Shown: positions 23,796 to 31,519 of the stretch, piece after piece
How the letters are laid out: every line of letters begins with the position of its first letter
How positions within the stretch are numbered: the stretch's first letter is position 1
Assembly (NCBI GenBank): GCA_017649325.1
Contig: JAGCHA010000096.1
Coordinates: forward strand, 1-45,278
Direction of reading: 5' to 3'
Length of the DNA: 45,278 nt
Source of the DNA: Ruminococcus sp.
GTDB lineage: Bacteria; Bacillota; Clostridia; Oscillospirales; Ruminococcaceae
Made by a program: the position numbers and the translations under genes
The notes under the pieces: generated by a model
Databases searched by the model: none
What the model was told of the DNA's origin: nothing
The model's input: only the letters and a program-made list of their open reading frames with translations

Positions 23796-23893
23796 TGAAG
23801 AGTAAAAGCGAGTTCGTTAAGTGCCTGCCGGACGGGGAGTTGCCGGTGGGACGAAGGTATCATACCGCGGTTCGCGCTTTGCATCCCGCTTCA
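23796..23893 (+). ncRNA. Tetrahydrofolate (THF, folT-type) riboswitch aptamer
   Basis: The pattern AGAGTAAAAGCG...TTCGTTAAGTG near the start and CGGTTCGCGCTTTGCATCCC near the end matches the THF riboswitch core known from folT leaders. P1 can be read as TGAAG (23796-23800) with CTTCA (23889-23893). P2 is AAAGCG (23805-23810) with CGCTTT (23875-23880). A G/C-rich P3 region containing CCGG and GCCGG lies between. It precedes folT directly, which fits folate-dependent repression of folate uptake. Pairing of the inner arms was judged by eye. Confidence 0.88.
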
Positions 23894-23915
23894 TAGGACA
23901 ACCTACAAGAGGTAC

Positions 23916-23957
23916 TCCTCCTTTTCTTGTCGTATGATGTGGAAAAGGAGGTTTTTT
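23916..23957 (+). terminator. Riboswitch expression platform: terminator that also hides the folT ribosome site
   Basis: CCTCCTTTTC (near 23917-23926) pairs with GAAAAGGAGG (23942-23951) and is followed by TTTTTT and then ATG. The 3' arm is itself the folT ribosome site, so one hairpin could stop transcription and block translation. Confidence 0.8.
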
Positions 23958-24551
23958 ATGTATACTTCAAAAACAAAAAACACGCCCGTGAACAACCTCA
24001 AGCTGTTCGGAAATATCCGCGTACTCATCATTGCGGCTTTCCTTACCGCTCTCAGCGGTGCTGTCGGAAAGGTATTTTCCATTGACATCATGCCGTTCGC
24101 GAGAATAGGCATCGAGAACCTTCCCATCGTTATGGCAGGTATATGGTTCGGACCGTTCGTCGGTGCGGCTGTCGGCTTTGGCGCAGATTATTTCGGCTGC
24201 TTCCTCAAGGGCTACGCTCCGAATCCCGTAACGACGCTCGGCTTCGTCGCCATCGGTTTTGTTTCGGGACTCGTCTCGATGTATATGTTCAAGACTAACA
24301 AGACTCTTGCTGTTGTCCTCGCTGACCTTGCCGGACATATCGCAGGCTCTATGATAATCAAGACTATCGGACTGTATTACCTCTTTGGCGGACAGTACCC
24401 GATAGCGATAATGTTCGCGTGGCGTATACCGCTGTATATAGGCATCGTAGCTGTTGAATCCTTTCTCATCGCAATTATTATGAAAAACGAGGCATTCTCA
24501 CGCAGCCTCGACAGGATATGTAATCATGGAAAGACACGCACAAACGCTTGA
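23958..24551 (+). CDS. folT: Folate ECF transporter substrate-binding subunit
   Basis: The 197-residue membrane protein is an S component that binds folate and works with a shared ECF energising module encoded elsewhere. About six membrane helices are seen (RVLIIAAFLTALSGAVGKVF, IVMAGIWFGPFVGAAVGFGA, TTLGFVAIGFVSGLVSMYMF and others). The FADYFGC-like turn and a long loop KGYAPNPVTTLG are typical of FolT. Start at 23958 follows AAAAGGAGGTTTTTT. Two earlier in-frame ATGs lie in the loop of the terminator. THF riboswitch control fits. folC overlaps its end by 26 bases. Confidence 0.92.
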   Translation: MYTSKTKNTPVNNLKLFGNIRVLIIAAFLTALSGAVGKVFSIDIMPFARIGIENLPIVMAGIWFGPFVGAAVGFGADYFGCFLKGYAPNPVTTLGFVAIGFVSGLVSMYMFKTNKTLAVVLADLAGHIAGSMIIKTIGLYYLFGGQYPIAIMFAWRIPLYIGIVAVESFLIAIIMKNEAFSRSLDRICNHGKTRTNA

Positions 24552-25806
24552 CTACTTAAAAAACGCCGCCAAGAGGGGCAGTAAGCTCGGGCTCGAACGC
24601 ATAACGGAGCTCTGTCGCCTTCTTGGCGACCCGCAGAACGAAACAAAGATAATACACGTGGCAGGAACTAACGGAAAAGGCTCGTTTTCCGCTATGCTCA
24701 GCCATATTCTCCGCGCAGCGGGTTACGTGACCGGGAGCTTTTCCTCGCCCGCACTCACGGGTGTTACCGACAGCTTCCGCATAAACTGCCGCGAAATATC
24801 CCTCAATGTCCTCGACTGGGTGATGTGTGACGTCATCCCTGCGGCTGAGTCCATGGACGATAAGCCGACCGAATTCGAGGTGCTCACCGCCGCGGCATAC
24901 GAGCTCTTCCGCCGCGTGGACTGCAATGTCGCGATAATCGAGTGCGGCATGGGCGGAGATACCGATTCTACGAATGTTGTGGAGTCGCCGCTGCTCTCCG
25001 TCATCACCAATGTAGCCATTGACCACACAGCCTTCCTCGGCGAGACTGTCCGCGAGATAGCCCGCCACAAGGCAGGCATCATCAAGGAGGGGCGTCCCGT
25101 CCTCTACGGCGGCACCGACCTCGACGCTTTCGAGGTCATAACGGCGGCTGCCTTCGAGAAGAATGCCCCCCTCAGCGTCACCGACCACTTCCGCACACTC
25201 GGCACCTCTACGGGCATAAACGGCACTGAGGTCGAGTTTGACGGCTTCGGCAAGGCGCGCGTGCCGCTTATCGGTACATATCAGATATACAATATCGCAA
25301 ACGTCCTCACCGCTGTTGAGCTTCTCCGCCGCGAGGGGCTGGATATTTCGGACGAAGCCGTCCGCAGAGGTCTCTCCGAGACCAAGTGGCACGGCAGATT
25401 CGAGCTCCTGAGCACCGACCCCGTTGTCATATTCGACGGCGCACACAATCCCGACGGCATACGTCAGGCGGCGGCGAGCATTCGTCAATGCTTCGGAGGC
25501 GGAAAGGTTGCTCTGCTTGTCGGCGTGATGGCGGACAAGGAGTACGGACTCTATCCGTCGATACTCGGACAGTACGTCAGCCGCGCATTTACGGTCAAGC
25601 CCGATAATCCGCGTGCTCTCGAGAGCAATGTTCTCGCCCATGAATTCAACCGCGCGGAGATAGAAGCGCAGAGCTTCACCGACCTCGGCGAGGGCGTCAG
25701 GGCAGCTTACTCCTATGCTAAGGAGAGCGGACTGCCGCTGGTGGCACTCGGCTCGCTGTATATGTACAGGGAGTTCTGCGAGGAGTTGGAAAAAATCGAA
25801 AAGTAA
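24526..25806 (+). CDS. folC: Folylpolyglutamate synthase / dihydrofolate synthase
   Basis: The 426-residue Mur-ligase-type enzyme adds glutamate to folates and so traps imported folate in the cell. The ATP loop VAGTNGKGSFSAML is near 45-58. FSSPALTGVTDSFRIN, ECGMGGDTDSTNV and ITNVAIDHTAFLG are further family blocks. FDGAHNPDG and the C-terminal domain with LLVGVMADKEY follow. Overlap with folT by 26 bases shows that they are one unit under the riboswitch. No folate biosynthesis genes are near, in keeping with salvage. Confidence 0.95.
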   Translation: MERHAQTLDYLKNAAKRGSKLGLERITELCRLLGDPQNETKIIHVAGTNGKGSFSAMLSHILRAAGYVTGSFSSPALTGVTDSFRINCREISLNVLDWVMCDVIPAAESMDDKPTEFEVLTAAAYELFRRVDCNVAIIECGMGGDTDSTNVVESPLLSVITNVAIDHTAFLGETVREIARHKAGIIKEGRPVLYGGTDLDAFEVITAAAFEKNAPLSVTDHFRTLGTSTGINGTEVEFDGFGKARVPLIGTYQIYNIANVLTAVELLRREGLDISDEAVRRGLSETKWHGRFELLSTDPVVIFDGAHNPDGIRQAAASIRQCFGGGKVALLVGVMADKEYGLYPSILGQYVSRAFTVKPDNPRALESNVLAHEFNRAEIEAQSFTDLGEGVRAAYSYAKESGLPLVALGSLYMYREFCEELEKIEK

Positions 25807-25849
25807 GGCGGGCGTTTTGTATAGCACTGACACCCGCGGAAGCAGACTT

Positions 25850-25913
25850 GCAGTTCGTACATAGCGAGCTCGCGAGCGGCAGCGCGAACTGCCGGCGGGG
25901 GCTCCCTGCCGCT
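25850..25913. repeat. Two interlocking inverted repeats after folC
   Basis: GCAGTTCG (25850-25857) pairs with CGAACTGC (25885-25892). AGCGGCAG (25875-25882), lying in its loop, pairs with CTGCCGCT (25906-25913), so the two stems have a pseudoknot order or are alternatives. The palindrome GCGAGCTCGC (25864-25873) lies in the first loop. GCAAAAAAA follows. The function is unknown. Confidence 0.5.
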
Positions 25914-25944
25914 GCAAAAAAATTGCAAATTCTCGGCTGTTTTG

Positions 25945-25973
25945 TTTACAAATGCCGAATTTTATGGTATCAT
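25945..25973 (+). promoter_or_regulatory. Promoter of the second GH25 gene
   Basis: TTTACA (25945-25950), a 17-base spacer and TATCAT (25968-25973). Confidence 0.65.
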
Positions 25974-26002
25974 AGAAAAAAAGAAACAAAACGGAGGACA
26001 AA

Positions 26003-26989
26003 ATGGCTTCGGCAAACAGAAAAAGCGCTCTCTTCAAGGTCATAGCGCTCCTTGAAGCGATGATAATACTCTTTATGGCAGTCGTTTTCGTCGGCTTTAT
26101 ATTCATTCGCGGAAGAAAAGATGCTGTCGCTGCTGCCGCGCAGGACCCCGAGGTCCGCACCCGTGCGGTCATAGAAAAAGAGGAGACCTACTACCAGCTC
26201 GACGGAAAGAAGATACTCATGCACGATACAACGCTCGGAGAGGTGTTCGTGCCTGTATACAGCGATGTGCCCGCCAGCGACATCGACACCGATAAGATAG
26301 TCACCCGCAACGGCTACTCTTTCTATATGGAAGGAGACACGGTCAAGTCCACTACTGGCGTTGACATCTCCGAGCATCAGGGCGAGATAGACTGGGGCAA
26401 GGTCAAGGGCGCGGGTATTGACTTCGCGATAATACGCGCAGGATACCGCACATATGGCGGCGGAGTAGTCACCATGGACGAGAGCTTCACCGACAACCTT
26501 GAAAAAGCACACGCCGCAGGTATCGATACGGGAGTGTACTTCTTCTCACAGGCGACCACCACCGACGAGGCTATCGAGGAGGCTGACGCAGTTCTCGATG
26601 CGATATCGGGCTATGACATAAAGTACCCCGTTGTATACGACTGGGAACTCATTTTCGACGACCACGCCCGCACCGATGAAGTCGGCGTAGAAACGCTTGC
26701 TGACTGCTGTATCGCGTTCTGCGAGCGCGTCAGGTCAGCGGGATATACACCGATGATATATCAGAACAAGTCCACCGCGATGCACAAGCTCGACCTCCCG
26801 CGCCTGAAGGACTACGGCTTTTGGCTCGCGGAGTACGGCGATAAGCCTACATATTACTACAGGTACGACATCTGGCAGTATTCGAGTGATGGCACAGTCC
26901 CTGGAATAAACGGCAGAGTCGACCTAAACATTTGCTTCCGCGACTATTCGGGAGCAGAACAAACAGCTTTGGAAGATGGATTAACGTAA
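26003..26989 (+). CDS. GH25 lysozyme-like muramidase with N-terminal membrane anchor
   Basis: The 328-residue protein has a membrane helix at about 12-36 and an extracellular spacer domain (about 45-115). The GH25 barrel follows: GVDISEHQGEIDW (Asp121), the catalytic pair in VVYDWELIF (Asp213, Glu215), and WQYSSDGTVPGINGRVDLNI at the end. It hydrolyses peptidoglycan. The barrel is closer to the standard GH25 form than the copy at 7385-8107. AACGGAGGACAAA precedes the start. It has its own promoter and terminator. Confidence 0.93.
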   Translation: MASANRKSALFKVIALLEAMIILFMAVVFVGFIFIRGRKDAVAAAAQDPEVRTRAVIEKEETYYQLDGKKILMHDTTLGEVFVPVYSDVPASDIDTDKIVTRNGYSFYMEGDTVKSTTGVDISEHQGEIDWGKVKGAGIDFAIIRAGYRTYGGGVVTMDESFTDNLEKAHAAGIDTGVYFFSQATTTDEAIEEADAVLDAISGYDIKYPVVYDWELIFDDHARTDEVGVETLADCCIAFCERVRSAGYTPMIYQNKSTAMHKLDLPRLKDYGFWLAEYGDKPTYYYRYDIWQYSSDGTVPGINGRVDLNICFRDYSGAEQTALEDGLT

Positions 26990-26994
26990 CACAA

Positions 26995-27030
26995 AGCCCG
27001 AGAAGTTCATACTTCTCGGGCTGTTTTGTT
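26995..27030 (+). terminator. Terminator after the GH25 gene
   Basis: AGCCCGAGAAG (26995-27005) pairs with CTTCTCGGGCT (27012-27022), followed by GTTTTGTT. Confidence 0.9.
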
Positions 27031-27454
27031 ATACTGCTTCACTTTTTCCGATGCTGAGTGCGAGTGCCGAGGCGAGAAAGAGCATTCCGATGACGAGACA
27101 ATACGCTGCCGACAGTCTGACGTGGGTATCGTAGAGGAGCATATATGTCCCTGCGAAGAGCATATTCACGAGCAGCCCTCCGAAGAGGAAGAGACAGCTC
27201 ATCAGAAGACCTTTTTTGCGTCCGACGGTGAGAAAGAGCACAAGCAGGGCGGTATCCGTGCCCTGCAAAGCGACGGTCAGAGCCGAAAAAAACAGATCGA
27301 AGCAGAAGGTTATCGCAGGGACGGTGTCGCTGACGCGCTCACGGGTCATCAGAGATATTATAAGCGATACACCCGGCGGTATCAGTGCGAGGAACATCAG
27401 CGCTCCGAGAGTCGTTCCCGCAAATCCGACAACTCTGTTGACAGTAGTTTTCAT
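27029..27454 (-). CDS. Small integral membrane protein (141 aa)
   Basis: Four membrane helices are evident (GFAGTTLGALMFLALIPPGV, TVPAITFCFDLFFSALTVAL, LLMSCLFLFGGLLVNMLFAG, YCLVIGMLFLASALALSI). Start at 27454 is chosen for AAGGGGGAGATAAA, though the frame runs further upstream. No family is recognised. Its promoter contains a dyad between -35 and -10, which suggests dedicated regulation. The end of the gene runs into the terminator of the GH25 gene opposite. Confidence 0.75.
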   Translation of the reverse strand: MKTTVNRVVGFAGTTLGALMFLALIPPGVSLIISLMTRERVSDTVPAITFCFDLFFSALTVALQGTDTALLVLFLTVGRKKGLLMSCLFLFGGLLVNMLFAGTYMLLYDTHVRLSAAYCLVIGMLFLASALALSIGKSEAV

Positions 27455-27475
27455 TTTATCTCCCCCTTTGCAAGT

Positions 27476-27504
27476 ATTATACCCCATTTCGGAGTGGGGG
27501 TAAA
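27476..27504 (-). promoter_or_regulatory. Promoter with internal dyad for the small membrane protein
   Basis: On the minus strand the -35 is TTTACC (27504-27499) and the -10 TATAAT (27481-27476), with a 17-base spacer. TACCCC...GGGGTA arms face each other within and beside the spacer, a plausible binding site for a dimeric regulator. Confidence 0.7.
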
Positions 27505-27511
27505 GATTGAA

Positions 27512-27541
27512 AATGTCACTACAGCAGTGACATTTGTCACA
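27512..27541. promoter_or_regulatory. Candidate operator cluster with TGTCAC half-sites
   Basis: AATGTCACT (27512-27520) and AGTGACATT (27526-27534) form a 9-base dyad, and a third half-site TGTCACA follows at 27535-27541. It lies between the divergent promoters of the membrane protein and zinc-ribbon genes. Confidence 0.5.
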
Positions 27542-27652
27542 GGTTGTATCGGCAAAGCTGTCTTTGCGGACGATATTTCTGCTCGGTGAGTTGATTTGTC
27601 AGAAGTCATTTTTGTAAAACAATAGACAAAATCAGAAAAAATTTGAAACCCC

Positions 27653-27681
27653 TTGACATTTTTTTAGAGAAATTGTATAAT
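27653..27681 (+). promoter_or_regulatory. Consensus promoter of the zinc-ribbon protein gene
   Basis: TTGACA (27653-27658), a 17-base spacer and TATAAT (27676-27681) match the sigma-A consensus at all twelve positions, suggesting strong expression. Confidence 0.92.
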
Positions 27682-27755
27682 AGATATGCAGAGGCAGTGG
27701 GAGCCGAGGCTCGCTGCTGCACGTTCGGCATATAATACAATAGGAGTGATGTTCA

Positions 27756-28190
27756 ATGGGTCTTCTCGATAAGATCGGTGACGCGAGCAAGGGCTTGACT
27801 GATAAGACCAAAAGTATCTCTGAGGCTAATAATCTGAAGAGAAAGATACTGTACGAGGAGGAGCGTATCGTAGAGATATTTACCGATATCGGTAAGAAAT
27901 ACTACAAGAATCCCAACGAGGATCCCGCTAACCTCAAGGTGCTTTGTGATGACATTGATACAAGACGCAGAAGAATAAAGAAGATGAGATTCGAGCTCAA
28001 CGGCATCAGAGGTTACAAGATCTGCCCCAAGTGTGACGCTGAGGTCAACGAGCGCTTCCAGTTCTGCGGACGCTGCGGAGCAAGACTTCCCGACATGGAG
28101 GACGATGATTTCATGTCGCTCGAGCCCAACGATTATTATACAGAGAGCAGCAATCAGTTCTTTAATGCGGATTCTAACCAGAATTACTAA
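27756..28190 (+). CDS. Zinc-ribbon protein with coiled-coil front (144 aa)
   Basis: The first part (1-85) is charged and helical (NNLKRKILYEEERIVEIFTD, then DIDTRRRRIKKMRFELNGI) and probably a coiled coil. A zinc ribbon follows, with Cys90, Cys93, Cys104 and Cys107 (CPKCDAEVNERFQFCGRCGA). The tail is acidic and Asn/Tyr-rich. Such ribbon proteins are common in clostridia and have no assigned role. AATAGGAGTGATGTTCA precedes the start. It has a perfect promoter and a strong terminator and so stands alone. Confidence 0.88.
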   Translation: MGLLDKIGDASKGLTDKTKSISEANNLKRKILYEEERIVEIFTDIGKKYYKNPNEDPANLKVLCDDIDTRRRRIKKMRFELNGIRGYKICPKCDAEVNERFQFCGRCGARLPDMEDDDFMSLEPNDYYTESSNQFFNADSNQNY

Positions 28191-28198
28191 TACCAATT

Positions 28199-28235
28199 GG
28201 ACTGTTGCACACAGGTGCAGCAGTCCTTCTTTTTT
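28199..28235 (+). terminator. Terminator after the zinc-ribbon gene
   Basis: GGACTGTTGCAC (28199-28210) pairs with GTGCAGCAGTCC (28215-28226), with one G-T pair and an ACAG loop. TTCTTTTTT follows. Confidence 0.92.
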
Positions 28236-28241
28236 ATAATT

Positions 28242-29561
28242 ATGAGATTTTTAGACCTTATTTTACTACTTGTATTTTACAATCTTGTCCCATTGTGGAC
28301 AACGTTCACAGGCGTGCCTGTCGCGGCGAGAGTGATATTCACCGTCGCAATCAGCATAGCCTACCTTGTCATTCTGCTGCGTGGCGAGAAAACGCCGCTG
28401 AAAAGCTTCCGTATGAGGTCGCTGCGGCGCGGACTCAGCCTCACGTGGCTTACGGGCGCCTCGATACTCTGCGAGTGGATGATAATCGCGGTTTACATTA
28501 TCCTCACGCCGCGCGGAGCTGTCGCAAAGACGTTCTCGGTGGTGATGCCTGTACTTTCAGTACTGCTGACGTTCACCGTCGCGATTATACGCACGGCGAT
28601 AGGCTCAAAGCAGATGAAACTGCTTGATTACCTGCTGCTGTTCATTTTCTGGTGGGTGTTCCCGATGAATCTCATCCTCCTCGCCCACTTTTTCAGGAAA
28701 GCAAGGCGCGAATACTGGTTCGAGGCGGACAAGGCGGAGCTTGACAACTCCCGCGCGGAGAACGAGATATGCAGGACGAAGTACCCGATAGTCATGGTGC
28801 ACGGGATATTCTTCCGTGACTGGCAGTTCTTCAACTACTGGGGCAGAGTCCCCGCGGAGCTCAAGCGCAACGGCGCGGATGTCTACTACGGCAGGCAGCA
28901 GTCAGCCCGCTCGGTACATGACAGCGCAGTGGAGCTGAAAGCCGCTATAATGCAGGTCATCGAGGCGACGGGTGCAGAAAAAGTAAACATCATCGCACAC
29001 TCCAAGGGCGGCCTTGACTCGCGCTATGCGATAAGCTGTCTGGGACTGGATAAGTACGTGGCGACCCTCACGACGGTAAATACGCCGCATAAGGGCTGCG
29101 ATATGGTGGACTATCTTCTCGGGAAGATACCCGAGAAGATAGCTGACGGCATTGCCCGCAAGTATGACGGGATATTCGGCAGACTCGGAGACAGCCGCCC
29201 CGATTTTATGGCAGGCGTACGCGACCTCAGCGCTGTGCGGATGAAGTCGCTGAACGAGGAGATGCCCGATTCTCCTGCGGTCTCCTACAGGAGCTGTATG
29301 TCGGTGATGAAGTGCTTTTTGTCGGCGGGATTTCCGCTGTGTATAAGCTACCTTATAATTAAGAAGCTCAACGGGCGCAACGACGGGCTTGTGTGGGAGG
29401 AGAGCGCGAAACACGGGCGGTATAAGCTTGTGGATACGGGACATATCCGCGGAATAAGCCACGGCGACGTCATCGACCTCATGCGCGAGAATATTGAAGA
29501 TTACGACGTCCGCGAGTTCTATACTGAGCTCGTAGCGGAGCTGAAGAGCGAGGGCTATTGA
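28242..29561 (+). CDS. Lipase / esterase with N-terminal membrane domain
   Basis: The 439-residue protein starts with about four membrane helices (1-135; LDLILLLVFYNLVPLW, VAARVIFTVAISIAYLVILL and others), then an alpha/beta-hydrolase domain. The oxyanion motif is VMVHGIFFRDW (His187 after Val). The nucleophile elbow is IAHSKGGLD (Ser254). The acid lies in NDGLVW (Asp381) and the base in ISHGD (His407). It looks like a bacterial lipase of the AHSxGG type. The start is uncertain: ATG 28242 follows directly on the T run of the terminator and has no ribosome site, and the frame is open from 28197. Lipid substrates are not determined. Confidence 0.82.
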   Translation: MRFLDLILLLVFYNLVPLWTTFTGVPVAARVIFTVAISIAYLVILLRGEKTPLKSFRMRSLRRGLSLTWLTGASILCEWMIIAVYIILTPRGAVAKTFSVVMPVLSVLLTFTVAIIRTAIGSKQMKLLDYLLLFIFWWVFPMNLILLAHFFRKARREYWFEADKAELDNSRAENEICRTKYPIVMVHGIFFRDWQFFNYWGRVPAELKRNGADVYYGRQQSARSVHDSAVELKAAIMQVIEATGAEKVNIIAHSKGGLDSRYAISCLGLDKYVATLTTVNTPHKGCDMVDYLLGKIPEKIADGIARKYDGIFGRLGDSRPDFMAGVRDLSAVRMKSLNEEMPDSPAVSYRSCMSVMKCFLSAGFPLCISYLIIKKLNGRNDGLVWEESAKHGRYKLVDTGHIRGISHGDVIDLMRENIEDYDVREFYTELVAELKSEGY

Positions 29562-29574
29562 GCCGCGCGGGCGA

Positions 29575-29952
29575 TCATGCCAGTTGGCGGGCAATGTGTC
29601 GACACAGAAAGTACGCAGGTATGCACAGCACGAACCACAGCAGACTGAACAGCGGACATACCTGTCCGAGGACATTCAGCGGGATATCAGAATAATCCCA
29701 CACCTGCCAGCCCATGATGATATTGTCGAATACCCCGACAGCAAACTCTATCGCGGTTATCGTGACAGTCCCGAGCATACAGGTTCGTATCAGCGATGTC
29801 GCAGGCCTGCTGCTGAGAGTATACATTACCGCGAGGACTATACCTCCCGTTATACACATTGTCCAGTGAGTATAGCCTCTCCCCGCGACCTCAATAAATG
29901 CATACAGAAAGAATCCCATTAAAAACACAAAAACATAGTGCGAAAGCTTCAT
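29575..29952 (-). CDS. Membrane protein of the CmpB-like putative ABC-transporter family (pfam06541 type)
   Basis: The 125-residue protein has four membrane helices and the family block GWQVWDYSDIPLNVLGQVCP followed by LFSLLWFVLCIPAYF. These are the marks of the small family named putative ABC-transporter type IV. No ATPase partner is near, and the family role is unproven. AGAGGTGTATT precedes the start. The gene converges on the lipase gene, with 13 bases between stops. Confidence 0.78.
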   Translation of the reverse strand: MKLSHYVFVFLMGFFLYAFIEVAGRGYTHWTMCITGGIVLAVMYTLSSRPATSLIRTCMLGTVTITAIEFAVGVFDNIIMGWQVWDYSDIPLNVLGQVCPLFSLLWFVLCIPAYFLCRHIARQLA

Positions 29953-30022
29953 AATACACCTCTTTACGGATAGTATTTGCAGCCGCGCCTTGATTATACA
30001 TTATACATTTAGGAGTGAATAT

Positions 30023-31495
30023 ATGAGAAAAAGCTGCATAATAATGCATATATCGAGTCTTCCGTCTGAGTACGGAATCGGCAAAATGGGGCGTCACGCT
30101 TTCGCCTTTGTCGACTTCTTGAAAAGCGCGGGCGTGAAGTGCTGGCAGATACTGCCGCTCTCGCCGACGAGCTACGGCGACTCGCCCTACCAGTCGTTCT
30201 CCGTGAATGCGGGCAACCCCTACTTCATCGACTTCGAGGTGCTCGAGGGCGACGAACTGCTCGAAAAGCACGAGTATTCGAGCTTTACGTGGGAGAGTGA
30301 GCCTGACAAGGTCGACTACAGCCTCATCTACGAGCACTGCTTCAAGGTGCTGAGGATAGCGTATTCGCGCTTCAAGCCGTCGAAATTCCCTGAATACAGG
30401 CGCTTCTGTGACGAGAACAAGGACTGGCTCGATGAGTACGCGCTCTTCATGGCGCTCAAAGCGAAAAACGGCGGCAAGGCGTGGTACGAGTGGGAAAACG
30501 ACCTCGCGATGCACAAGGGCAAGGCAGTTTCCGCTGCGAAAAAGGAGCTCAAAAACGAGATAGGCTTTTACAGATTTATGCAGTTCGAGTTTTCGCGTCA
30601 GTGGTCTGAGCTAAAAAAGTACGCCAACGACAGCGGAATAGAGATAGTCGGAGATATACCGATTTACTGCGCTCTCGACAGCGTCGAGGCGTGGGCGGAC
30701 CACAAGCTCTTCTGGTTTGACCGCAAGCGCCGCCCCGTATGCGTGGCAGGTTGTCCGCCCGACGAGTTCTCGCCAACGGGACAGCTCTGGGGCAACCCGC
30801 TCTACGACTGGGACTACCACAAAAAGACGGACTATAAATGGTGGATAGGACGTATCAGAGCCGCCGCGGAGCTTTACGACATCGTGCGCATCGACCACTT
30901 CCGCGGCTTCGAGAGTTACTACACCATTCCCTACGGCAGCGAGGACGCGACAGTCGGCGAATGGAAGAAAGGACCTGATTACGAGCTGTTCAGGCTCGCG
31001 GAGGAGAAGCTCGGCAGGCTGAACATCATTGCCGAGGACCTCGGTTTCCTTACTCCCGAGGTACACGTAATGCTCGATAAATGCGGATATCCGGGAATGA
31101 AGGTCTTGCAGTTCGGCTTCTCTGACGGCGAGAACGACTACCTCCCGCACAATTTCACGACCACCAACTGCTTCGCATACACGGGCACTCACGACAACGA
31201 GACGCTTGTAGGCTGGGTGGAGTCGATGGACAAGAAATCGCTTAAATTCGCGAAAAAGTACCTGAACGTCAAGAAAAAGAGCGATATCCCCGAGGCTGTG
31301 ATACGCGCCGCATGGGGGAGCGTCGCAATGGTCGCGGCGGCACAGATGCAGGACTTCCTTGGAAGCCCTAAGGAGGACAGAATGAATACCCCATCAACTC
31401 TCGGCTGCAACTGGCAGTTCCGCACCAAGGAGAGCGATTTCACGCCCGAGCTTGCCAAGAAGATACACAAACTCAATAAGATGTATAACAGATGA
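30023..31495 (+). CDS. malQ: 4-alpha-glucanotransferase (amylomaltase)
   Basis: The 490-residue GH77 enzyme transfers alpha-1,4-glucan chains between maltodextrins, releasing glucose. The N-terminal HISSLPSEYGIGKMG and CWQILPLSPTSYGDSPYQSF are standard. Catalytic residues are Asp291 in VRIDHFRGF (nucleophile), Glu338 in IAEDLG (acid/base) and Asp391 in GTHDNE. TTTAGGAGTGAATAT fixes the start, although the frame is open from 29990. glgP follows by 24 bases: a maltodextrin/glycogen degradation pair. Confidence 0.96.
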   Translation: MRKSCIIMHISSLPSEYGIGKMGRHAFAFVDFLKSAGVKCWQILPLSPTSYGDSPYQSFSVNAGNPYFIDFEVLEGDELLEKHEYSSFTWESEPDKVDYSLIYEHCFKVLRIAYSRFKPSKFPEYRRFCDENKDWLDEYALFMALKAKNGGKAWYEWENDLAMHKGKAVSAAKKELKNEIGFYRFMQFEFSRQWSELKKYANDSGIEIVGDIPIYCALDSVEAWADHKLFWFDRKRRPVCVAGCPPDEFSPTGQLWGNPLYDWDYHKKTDYKWWIGRIRAAAELYDIVRIDHFRGFESYYTIPYGSEDATVGEWKKGPDYELFRLAEEKLGRLNIIAEDLGFLTPEVHVMLDKCGYPGMKVLQFGFSDGENDYLPHNFTTTNCFAYTGTHDNETLVGWVESMDKKSLKFAKKYLNVKKKSDIPEAVIRAAWGSVAMVAAAQMQDFLGSPKEDRMNTPSTLGCNWQFRTKESDFTPELAKKIHKLNKMYNR

Positions 31496-31519
31496 AAAAT
31501 CACATTAAGGAGTAAAAGG

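Noticed and set aside
23645-23798. TTG-started 45-codon leader frame before the THF riboswitch
   Set aside because: It has AAAGGAG before it, but it runs over the better folT promoter at 23737-23765 and has no similarity to a known leader.
24556-26172. 538-codon open frame on the minus strand
   Set aside because: Opposite folC and the start of the second GH25 gene; a shadow of their codon use.
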